Source: Desulfobacterales bacterium
GTDB lineage: Bacteria; Desulfobacterota; Desulfobacteria; Desulfobacterales; C00003060
Direction of reading: 5' to 3'
DNA length: 5,018 bases
Assembly (NCBI GenBank): GCA_020347085.1
Contig: CP070769.1
Coordinates: 1,492,763-1,497,780 of the forward strand
Shown here: one piece after another, positions 1-4,488 of the stretch
How the letters are laid out: each line of letters opens with the position of its first letter
Position numbering within the stretch: the first letter of the stretch is position 1
The notes under the pieces: model-generated
Database searches by the model: none
Told to the model about the DNA's origin: nothing
Seen by the model: the letters and a program-made list of their open reading frames with translations, nothing else
Position numbers and translations under genes: made by a program

Positions 1-2
1 CA

Positions 3-1103
3 ATAGTACAGGATGCCTACCTTGTTTTTAACAAAAAGGGGATAGACAATATATCGAAGACAAAGAAGGGTAAACTGATTGGAAAATTCCCGGTCCTGAC
101 ACCAGCCTTTATTGATCCCCATAGCCATATCGGCATGGTTCGTGCGGGCGAGCCCCAGGATGAAGCGGAAGCCAATGATCGGCTGGACTCAATCCTTGCC
201 CTTTCCGATGCACTCGATTCGGTGCAGATGGACGATCCGGCTTTTCGTGACGCTGTCGAGGTGGGGGTTTTGTACTCATGTGTCGTTCCTGGCAGCGCGA
301 ACATCATCGGGGGGCTTTCAGCCGTGATTCGTAACTATGCCAAAAACAGCACCGAGGCTTTGATTACCCGTGCAGGCGTGAAGGCCGCCTTTGGATATAA
401 TCCAATGTCGAAGCACAGCTGGAAAGGAACACGCCCGTCCACACGCATGGGCGCGGTAGCGGTGCTGAGAAAGAGGTTTGATGAGGTATTACAGAAAATG
501 GAAAAGCACCGCAAGTCCAAAGGCAAGAAGAAAGAGGAAGTCACTTTTTCCGCAGAGGAGAGCGTGTTGCGGGACATACTGGCTGGAAAGATTACCCTGC
601 GTGTTCACGTCCACAAAACTGACGACATCGCAGTACTGCTTCGCCTTGTGGACGACCACAATATCAGAGTCTCGGTGGAACACGCTATGGACGTGGATCA
701 GCCCGAAATCTTCGGTGAACTAAAAAGGCGCAATATTTCCGTTACCTATGGACCAGTCGATGCTTTCCCGTACAAGGTTGAGTTGAAACACAAGAATTGG
801 CGAAACATCCGGTACCTTATAGAGTCCAATATTGTATTTGGGCTTATGACAGACCATCCAGTGGTCCCGGCGCGGCAGCTCTTTGTTCAGACCCGGTGGT
901 TTACCCGTTCAGGCCTTTCCAAACAACAGGCCATTGAAATTGTGTCTCGCGGGAACGCAGAGATCCTTGGGATCAACAAAATGCTCGGAACCCTTGAAAA
1001 AGGAAAGTGGGCATCGTTCATTTGCTGGAATGGGGACCCTTTCGACCTGACGAATTACCCGGTTGCTGTGTATGGGGAAGGGAAATTGGTCTTTTCCGAC
1101 TGA
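3..1103 (+). CDS. Metal-dependent amidohydrolase, imidazolonepropionase-like group (5' partial)
   Basis: The reading frame is already open at the left edge, so the true start lies outside the window; 366 residues are visible. Counting from base 3, the hallmarks of the amidohydrolase superfamily appear in order. Strand 1 carries TPAFIDPHSHIGM with the metal-binding H40-x-H42. PGSANIIGG is at 95-103, VHVHKTDDI at about 201-209 gives further histidines, VEHA has H227, and TDHP has D284, the usual catalytic aspartate. A C-terminal LGTLEKGKWASFICWNGDPF segment returns to the small beta-sandwich domain, as in imidazolonepropionase and related deaminases/hydrolases. There is no signal peptide in the visible part, but the missing N-terminus could hold one. 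A lysine-rich insert (about 165-179) lies between the barrel strands. Members of this group hydrolyse C-N bonds in cyclic or acyl-amino substrates; the exact substrate cannot be read from the sequence. Internal ATGs such as 135 lie after the HxH motif and cannot be the start. The next gene begins 59 bases downstream. Confidence 0.9.
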   Translation: MVQDAYLVFNKKGIDNISKTKKGKLIGKFPVLTPAFIDPHSHIGMVRAGEPQDEAEANDRLDSILALSDALDSVQMDDPAFRDAVEVGVLYSCVVPGSANIIGGLSAVIRNYAKNSTEALITRAGVKAAFGYNPMSKHSWKGTRPSTRMGAVAVLRKRFDEVLQKMEKHRKSKGKKKEEVTFSAEESVLRDILAGKITLRVHVHKTDDIAVLLRLVDDHNIRVSVEHAMDVDQPEIFGELKRRNISVTYGPVDAFPYKVELKHKNWRNIRYLIESNIVFGLMTDHPVVPARQLFVQTRWFTRSGLSKQQAIEIVSRGNAEILGINKMLGTLEKGKWASFICWNGDPFDLTNYPVAVYGEGKLVFSD

Positions 1104-1149
1104 GATAAGAGGGGATACGGACTGCTAAGGTTTGAAGACACCAACAAAA

Positions 1150-1160
1150 GAGGAGAAGGA
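1150..1160 (+). promoter_or_regulatory. Ribosome binding site of the secreted four-cysteine protein
   Basis: GAGGAGAAGGA is strongly complementary to the 3' end of 16S rRNA. Its AGGAG core ends 7 bases before the ATG at 1163, which supports that start. Confidence 0.75.
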
Positions 1161-1162
1161 CT

Positions 1163-1705
1163 ATGAAGAAGACAATCGTTGCGTTGTTACTCTTAGTTCT
1201 GATGCTGATGCCTGATTCGGCATCTTCACGAAAAGAAGCAAAGGGCGCCCAAGCTGGTGTCGACAAACTACAAGTTCTATATCTTAAGACCAAATTCAGA
1301 AACGTTAGGATAAATCTATCTAGGCTCAGAGAGGAGTTAGAGAGAATATCTACTTCCATGAGCGCTCACGAATCCATTCAATCTCACGTGATCAAGCGTT
1401 CCTGTGTAGCCATTGGGGGCACAGAAGCAATATGTGAGTATATGGAAAATATAACGGATGGATTGTCACATGTAGAAAAAGGTAAGCTATCCTATTACTG
1501 CTACCTGCAAAAATACGGTGTTGAGAAAATGAAAAGCCAATCGGATGAATACCTACACACTATAAAGGAAATGCATACACAGATATCAAATGCCATAGCC
1601 ATGCAGTTAATTGACAAAGCACAAATGAATATTCGCTCATCGTCAGAGTTGATAAATAAAGTTGTCGAGACACTTCAACGATGCAGTGGGGAGGTGCACC
1701 ATTAA
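1163..1705 (+). CDS. Secreted helical protein of unknown function with four cysteines
   Basis: This 180-residue protein was not recognised as a member of a named family. It opens with a clear Sec signal peptide: MKK, a leucine-rich core at about 5-16, then a small-residue region ending near SASS, with likely cleavage around residues 20-22. No lipobox cysteine follows the core, so it should be soluble and exported rather than a lipoprotein. The mature part is rich in charged and helix-forming residues, with stretches at about 40-66 and 120-172 that look amphipathic or coiled-coil-like. It has exactly four cysteines, C81, C91, C113 and C174, an even number that would suit two disulfide bonds in the periplasm. 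The start is supported by a strong ribosome binding site. The gene is richer in A+T than the amidohydrolase before it. The following gene is also exported, so the two may act in the same compartment, but that is inference. Confidence 0.8.
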   Translation: MKKTIVALLLLVLMLMPDSASSRKEAKGAQAGVDKLQVLYLKTKFRNVRINLSRLREELERISTSMSAHESIQSHVIKRSCVAIGGTEAICEYMENITDGLSHVEKGKLSYYCYLQKYGVEKMKSQSDEYLHTIKEMHTQISNAIAMQLIDKAQMNIRSSSELINKVVETLQRCSGEVHH

Positions 1706-1733
1706 CAAGTGTAAAGATTGGAGGCACCGTGAC

Positions 1734-1774
1734 GCTTCGCCGCCCTACAGAGCAGGGGTCCTGCTTTGCGGAGC
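1734..1774 (+). other. GC-rich nested stem-loop in the leader of the next gene
   Basis: AGCAGG (1751-1756) and CCTGCT (1760-1765) pair perfectly around a 3-base loop. An outer stem, GCTTCGC (1734-1740) with GCGGAGC (1768-1774), adds seven pairs including one G-U, with an asymmetric internal loop between the two stems. The surrounding 70 bases (1731-1800) contain 49 G or C, far above the flanking genes. No T-run follows, so it is not a normal intrinsic terminator. It could be a structured 5' leader of the Ig/HAD-like gene or an mRNA-processing site; the function is not known. Confidence 0.4.
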
Positions 1775-1801
1775 ACTGCGTGTGCGGGGAGCGGGCCAGT
1801 C

Positions 1802-1807
1802 AAAGGA
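1802..1807 (+). promoter_or_regulatory. Ribosome binding site choosing the ATG at 1814
   Basis: AAAGGA sits 6 bases before ATG 1814. The in-frame TTG at 1766 lies inside the GC-rich hairpin, has no ribosome binding site, and would place 16 odd residues ahead of the signal peptide. The ATG is therefore preferred. Confidence 0.6.
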
Positions 1808-1813
1808 AAATTT

Positions 1814-2524
1814 ATGACAACTTTCAGAAGTTTTATTCTGTTTTCTGTTATATTCTTTATGTCTCAGAGGGTTGCATTTTCACGTGTGAGCGTGGATGAT
1901 GCGGTTGTGGTAAAAGGCCAGGAGGTCATGCTCAGAGCTGAGACAAAAGGAAGGGTCTTTAGCAAAGGCGGTGAGCTTGTAGAGTTCTTTGTTGACGGGA
2001 AGTCTATTGGAAAAACTCTGTCAGGTGGAGACGGTGTTGCGTTCAAGCCATTTACTCCCGCAGAAACAGGACTGCATCAAGTGGGTGCGAATTCGGCTGG
2101 GGGGACAAGCACTGGATTGCTTCTTTGTCTAAAAAGAGGATCGTACATTGTCTTTATCGATGTCGAGGGAGGCCTATTGAAAGGTTTAATTTCAAGGAAG
2201 CCAAGAGAGGGAAGCCAAGAGGCAATAAAGGAGATCTACGAGCGATTTCCCGTTGTCTTCCTTAAAACAAGTATTGTAAGTGTAAAGGCTATTAAAACGT
2301 GGCTAGAAAAAAACAAATTCGTAGAGTCACCGGTAATTCCGTGGAGACGGGGGGCAATATTTGAGGAAATCGTTGAAGACGGTCTGAAGGTTAAAGCCGT
2401 CATTGGGGCCCCAAAGGTGATAGAATCTTCAAGGAAATATAAGCCGCTTTCATTCAGCTTCGGGCAACTAGACGACGTAGAGTGGGTTAGAGACTGGGAA
2501 GAAATCAGTAAAAAGCTAAAATAA
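1814..2524 (+). CDS. Secreted protein with an Ig-like domain and a degenerate HAD-like domain
   Basis: The protein has 236 residues from the ATG at 1814. Residues 1-23 form a signal peptide (MTTFRSF, a hydrophobic core to about 16, then AFS), so export is expected. Residues about 25-105 look like a bacterial Ig-like beta-sandwich: alternating strands, the VEFFVDGKSIGKT hairpin, and a TPAETGLHQVGAN strand typical of such domains. After it comes YIVFIDVEGGL (111-121), which resembles HAD motif I (hhhhDxDGT) with D116 kept and the second Asp replaced by E118. VVFLKTS (147-153) could be motif II with T152 or S153, K194 in LKVKAVIGAP could be the motif III lysine, and the acidic pair D220-D221 could be motif IV. 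This order matches HAD-type phosphatases of the lipin/LNS2 style, but the match is by eye and the active site is imperfect. It may be an inactive or specialised member. The stop codon lies within an A+T-rich hairpin. It follows another secreted protein gene after 108 bases. Confidence 0.75.
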   Translation: MTTFRSFILFSVIFFMSQRVAFSRVSVDDAVVVKGQEVMLRAETKGRVFSKGGELVEFFVDGKSIGKTLSGGDGVAFKPFTPAETGLHQVGANSAGGTSTGLLLCLKRGSYIVFIDVEGGLLKGLISRKPREGSQEAIKEIYERFPVVFLKTSIVSVKAIKTWLEKNKFVESPVIPWRRGAIFEEIVEDGLKVKAVIGAPKVIESSRKYKPLSFSFGQLDDVEWVRDWEEISKKLK

Positions 2525-2562
2525 CGCAAGATGTATTTTAGTTTTGAAGATTCTTTTTTTTT
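2512..2562 (+). terminator. Possible weak intrinsic terminator: A+T-rich hairpin then nine T
   Basis: Bases 2512-2523 and 2534-2545 form a 12-bp stem (one G-U pair) around a 10-base loop; the 5' arm includes the end of the Ig/HAD-like gene. Eight bases after the stem comes a run of nine T (2554-2562). The stem is almost all A-U and the T-run is displaced, so termination would be weak. An alternative is a translational element controlling the next gene, whose ATG follows the T-run by three bases. Confidence 0.35.
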
Positions 2563-2565
2563 ATT

Positions 2566-3228
2566 ATGAAACGCATCCCAGAACCAGAGTTGATGAATGA
2601 TCCCGAGCAGGCTTTGGCCTATGCACGGGCCGATTTTGAAGAGCCCCATAATCAGTTTGTTGAATTGTTTAAGAACAGGTTTCCAGAAGAAAAGGTTGAT
2701 AGCTATGTTCTGGACCTGGGCTGTGGCCCGGCCGATGTTACAATCCGATTTGCACGCGCTTATCCGAACTGCCTGATCCACGGAATCGACGGTGCTGAGA
2801 ACATGCTCAGGCATGGCCGTGAAGCAATCGCTAATGAAGGGCTGGAGTCTCGCATAAATCTGTTTTGCGAGCGCCTTCCCGAAGCTACCCCCCCAAGATC
2901 ATCTTATGATGTCATCATCTCAAATAGTCTGTTACACCATCTAAACGATCCAATGGTACTATGGAACGGCATTAAATTTTATGCTGCCGCAAAAGCAGTA
3001 ATATTTGTCATGGATTTGTTCCGGCCCCAAAGTGAACATGAAGCAACTCAATTAGTGGAGCAATACGCAAGTAATGAGCCGACCGTGCTAAAAGAAGATT
3101 TTTTCCATTCTTTATGCGCGAGCTATCGTATAGACGAAGTCGAACAACAATTAGTGCGGGCAAAGCTTGGAAATTTATCCGCCGAAATGGTATCCGATCG
3201 CCATTTGATCGTGTATGGCAGACTTTGA
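2566..3228 (+). CDS. Class I SAM-dependent methyltransferase
   Basis: This 220-residue cytoplasmic protein has a Rossmann-type methyltransferase core. Motif I is VLDLGCGPADVT (48-59), the glycine-rich loop that holds S-adenosylmethionine. The acidic residue ending strand 2, which normally binds the ribose, is D75 in HGIDGAENM. Strand 4 is YDVIISNSLLHHL (114-126), the layout seen in small-molecule methyltransferases. The region around 144-153 (AVIFVMDLFRP) fits strand 5. The N-terminal pattern EPELMxxxEQ followed by AYAxADF looks like a conserved lead-in for this kind of protein, which supports starting at ATG 2566 rather than later. No Shine-Dalgarno sequence is visible: the ATG is preceded by T9-ATT. 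The methyl acceptor cannot be deduced. The gene is followed after 60 bases by a small orphan gene, with a hairpin between them. Confidence 0.88.
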   Translation: MKRIPEPELMNDPEQALAYARADFEEPHNQFVELFKNRFPEEKVDSYVLDLGCGPADVTIRFARAYPNCLIHGIDGAENMLRHGREAIANEGLESRINLFCERLPEATPPRSSYDVIISNSLLHHLNDPMVLWNGIKFYAAAKAVIFVMDLFRPQSEHEATQLVEQYASNEPTVLKEDFFHSLCASYRIDEVEQQLVRAKLGNLSAEMVSDRHLIVYGRL

Positions 3229-3234
3229 TAAAGT

Positions 3235-3270
3235 GAGGGCTGGGAATGTGATGTCATTTTCCGCCCTCTT
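3235..3270 (+). terminator. GC-rich hairpin after the methyltransferase gene
   Basis: GAGGGC (3235-3240) pairs with GCCCTC (3263-3268). Inside it, GGGAA can pair with TTTCC around a small loop, with one unpaired T, giving roughly eleven pairs in all. Only two T follow, so it is an imperfect intrinsic terminator. It lies 6 bases after the methyltransferase stop and 20 bases before the next ATG, so it may also act as an attenuator or mRNA stabiliser for the 78-aa gene. Confidence 0.45.
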
Positions 3271-3275
3271 GGTTT

Positions 3276-3281
3276 GGGAGG
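3276..3281 (+). promoter_or_regulatory. Strong ribosome binding site of the 78-aa gene
   Basis: GGGAGG ends 7 bases before the ATG at 3289. The alternative in-frame TTG at 3274 overlaps this site and would destroy it as a signal, so the ATG is the start. Confidence 0.8.
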
Positions 3282-3288
3282 AAAAACA

Positions 3289-3525
3289 ATGAAGCTCAGA
3301 TCCAAGGCACCGGCCCTCAGAGAGTGGGAGGGAACCGCCCACGTCACTACCGATTCTTCCGTATCGCCCGGCGGTTCACCCATGTTGGTCATTGATGGAC
3401 CGAACGGCGGTGCAATCGGACCCGTGGAAGCCTATGGGTATGGGTACGAAATTCTTGAGGCTACTGAGGAGGAGCTTGAGATGCTGCGCCAGGGCGGCTA
3501 TGGCATACCGTATATAGGCAGATAG
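3289..3525 (+). CDS. Small glycine-rich protein of unknown function (78 aa)
   Basis: The protein was not recognised. It has a strong ribosome binding site, which argues that the frame is really translated. The N-terminal third is basic to neutral and polar (residues 1-30). The middle has VIDGPNGGAIGPVEAYGYGYE (split around 34-54), with Gly-Pro turns and an aromatic-glycine repeat. Then comes a short acidic helix, EATEEELEMLRQGGY (57-71), and a glycine/tyrosine-rich tail. Glycine makes up 13 of 78 residues. There is no signal peptide, no membrane segment and no cysteine, so it is probably cytoplasmic. The EATEEE-x-x-x-LRQGGY ending resembles the closing helix of many small uncharacterised bacterial proteins. 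A peptide-precursor role beside the methyltransferase was considered, but there is no classical leader/core boundary. The hairpin just upstream may insulate it from the methyltransferase gene. Confidence 0.7.
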   Translation: MKLRSKAPALREWEGTAHVTTDSSVSPGGSPMLVIDGPNGGAIGPVEAYGYGYEILEATEEELEMLRQGGYGIPYIGR

Positions 3526-3542
3526 ACTCACGGAATCAGCCC

Positions 3543-3571
3543 TTGATGTTGGAAGCAGCATTAAATATTAT
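3543..3571 (+). promoter_or_regulatory. Candidate sigma-70-type promoter ahead of the first Sm-like gene
   Basis: TTGATG (3543-3548) is a four-of-six match to the -35 consensus, and TATTAT (3566-3571) is a five-of-six match to the -10 consensus. The spacing is exactly 17 bases. The -10 lies in a 15-base A+T palindrome, TTAAATA-T-TATTTAA (3561-3575), which could be an operator. Transcription would start near 3578, leaving a leader of about 138 bases before the ATG at 3716. Confidence 0.45.
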
Positions 3572-3664
3572 TTAAAACCTTACCTGCGGTTCTACTGAGC
3601 TTAAGAAAGGGAGGGGAAAAACGTCGGATCAAAGGGTCGTTAGAGCCAAAAACGCTCGAACGCA

Positions 3665-3674
3665 CTCATATGAG
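3665..3674. repeat. 10-bp perfect palindrome upstream of the first Sm-like gene
   Basis: CTCATATGAG is identical to its reverse complement and ends 41 bases before ATG 3716. It could be a regulator site in the leader, but a palindrome of this length can also arise by chance in a spacer this long. Confidence 0.25.
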
Positions 3675-3715
3675 AAAGTAGCAAATGGAAATATGTCGGT
3701 AGAATACGGGAAAAC

Positions 3716-3991
3716 ATGGATAAGGATGAGTTAAAAGAGTATCTCAACAAACCTGTGGTTGTGGATACCGCCACGCCCTTCATTTACATTGGAACGCTTT
3801 CCTGGATTGGAAACAGCTTCATCACGCTCAAGGATGTGGACGTGCGCCATGTAGACGGGGGAGGTGCCAGCAAAGAGAAGTATATACTGTCGGCCAGAAA
3901 GTTTGGAATAAAGAAGAACAGGTTTTCCACAAAGATAAGAATCGACGTCATGACATCCATATCCCATCTGGAAGATGTCGTCGAATATTGA
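3716..3991 (+). CDS. Small Sm-like (LSm-fold) candidate protein, 91 aa
   Basis: The 91-residue protein starts with a short helix (MDKDELKEYL), then a run of beta strands. Strand 1 is KPVVVDTAT (12-20), strand 2 FIYIGTLSWIG (22-32), strand 3 SFITLKDVDVRHV (34-46), and, after a glycine-rich variable loop (47-53), strand 4 KYILSARKFG (55-64). This order of a short helix, a bent beta sheet with a GTL turn and a FxxLxDxDV strand is what an Sm/LSm barrel looks like. The C-terminal part, with several lysines and ending SISHLEDVVEY, would close the barrel. Bacterial Sm-like proteins such as Hfq bind RNA as rings. Whether this one does is unknown, because the classical Sm2 motif is not clear. No signal peptide is present. 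The ribosome binding site is weak (CGGGA, 3707-3711). A second protein of the same apparent fold follows after 115 bases. Confidence 0.75.
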   Translation: MDKDELKEYLNKPVVVDTATPFIYIGTLSWIGNSFITLKDVDVRHVDGGGASKEKYILSARKFGIKKNRFSTKIRIDVMTSISHLEDVVEY

Positions 3992-4006
3992 TTATAAAAG
4001 ATCCTC

Positions 4007-4019
4007 ACGCCCCGGGCGT
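4007..4019. repeat. 13-bp GC palindrome between the two Sm-like genes
   Basis: ACGCCC-C-GGGCGT is a perfect inverted repeat around one central base, starting 16 bases after the first Sm-like gene stops. GGGG at 4025-4028 could pair alternatively with CCCC at 4010-4013. No T-run follows, so a terminator call is not supported. It may be an operator or a small RNA hairpin in the junction. Confidence 0.3.
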
Positions 4020-4090
4020 TCCAAGGGGTTATGCAAAGGTCTCAGTGTTATATCTCCATTTATCGGTGAGAAGCGGCAGCCAGAGTGATG

Positions 4091-4100
4091 AGAGAGGAGG
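4091..4100 (+). promoter_or_regulatory. Very strong ribosome binding site of the second Sm-like gene
   Basis: AGAGAGGAGG followed by six T leads directly into ATG 4107, with the ideal spacing of 6 bases. It is much stronger than the site of the preceding Sm-like gene, so the second protein should be translated more efficiently per message. Confidence 0.8.
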
Positions 4101-4106
4101 TTTTTT

Positions 4107-4346
4107 ATGGAACCAAATGGGGATCATTGGGTGAGAAATTATCGGAACGTCACGGTTAAGATAAAAGACGGAACCATCATAAATGGGAAATTGAATATAG
4201 GAGAGTATGCGAGAGTATCTGACCCCTTAAGACTGTCTCAAGACCAGTATATTGTGCTGGCCGATGCAGAACACAGAGGTGGTACGGGAAAGGTTGTCAT
4301 TATTAACAAAAACGAGATCATGTGGGCTGAACCACAAGAAGAATAA
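4107..4346 (+). CDS. Small Sm-like candidate protein, 79 aa
   Basis: This 79-residue protein is almost entirely predicted beta. Strand 1 is NVTVKIKDG (14-22), strand 2 TIINGKLNIG (23-32), then a loop RVSDPLRLS (36-44), strand 3 YIVLADAE (48-55), a turn RGGTG, and a long final stretch VVIINKNEIMWAEP (63-76). The pattern of a charged KDG turn, G-K-L, R-x-SD in the loop, a YIVL-x-DA strand and IINKNEI matches the Sm/LSm fold as found in small uncharacterised bacterial proteins. There is no signal peptide or cysteine, so the likely location is the cytoplasm. RNA binding or ring formation is possible from the fold but not shown. It sits downstream of another Sm-like candidate in the same direction. 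The two are not close copies: they share the fold plan but little sequence, so a recent duplication is unlikely. Confidence 0.75.
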   Translation: MEPNGDHWVRNYRNVTVKIKDGTIINGKLNIGEYARVSDPLRLSQDQYIVLADAEHRGGTGKVVIINKNEIMWAEPQEE

Positions 4347-4395
4347 CCTCCATCACTGACAGCAAGCGCATTCGCTGGACCGACGCGATTGAGCG

Positions 4396-4417
4396 AGTCG
4401 ACCTGAACTCGTCGACT
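4396..4417 (+). other. 7-bp stem-loop downstream of the second Sm-like gene
   Basis: AGTCGAC (4396-4402) and GTCGACT (4411-4417) pair perfectly around an 8-base loop, 50 bases after the second Sm-like stop. GTCGAC therefore occurs twice as a direct repeat. No T-run follows, so it is only a possible transcript-end hairpin or regulator site. The rest of the 4347-4488 spacer shows no clear promoter. Confidence 0.35.
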
Positions 4418-4475
4418 GGTGTTGCCAAAGTCTTGCCGCAGGGAGCTTCATTTCTTCCATAAAGAAGTCATTACA

Positions 4476-4487
4476 GTTCATTTGAAC
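4476..4487. promoter_or_regulatory. Inverted repeat abutting the ion-channel start
   Basis: GTTCA-TT-TGAAC lies immediately before ATG 4489, where a Shine-Dalgarno sequence would normally be. It may be an operator or a start-masking element. It is short and could be coincidence. Confidence 0.25.
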
Positions 4488-4488
4488 G

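Noticed and set aside
1018..1359. Minus-strand open frame across the amidohydrolase/secreted-protein junction
   Set aside because: It is antisense to the conserved C-terminus of the amidohydrolase and to a clear signal peptide. Its apparent hydrophobic segment is the shadow of that signal peptide.
1703..1813. Possible integron attC recombination site in the GC-rich spacer
   Set aside because: The paired core sequences expected at the two ends (RYYYAAC and GTTRRRY) are absent, and no similar site recurs in the other spacers.
1681..1899. A cysteine-rich small frame, with a GTG at 1729 preceded by GGAGG, overlapping the start of the Ig/HAD-like gene
   Set aside because: The ribosome binding site spacing is short, the product has no recognisable pattern, and it overlaps the signal peptide of a much better supported gene in another frame.
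2236..2814. Long minus-strand open frame of 192 codons
   Set aside because: It runs antisense across the end of the Ig/HAD-like gene and the start of the methyltransferase, both of which have domain evidence. The antisense product shows no motif.
3289..3525. RiPP (modified peptide) precursor with the upstream methyltransferase as tailoring enzyme
   Set aside because: There is no leader/core cleavage motif, no Cys/Ser/Thr-rich core, and no maturase, protease or transporter gene nearby.
3693..3734. 13-residue upstream frame overlapping the start of the first Sm-like gene
   Set aside because: It has no proper ribosome binding site and no leader-peptide feature; short frames like this are common by chance.
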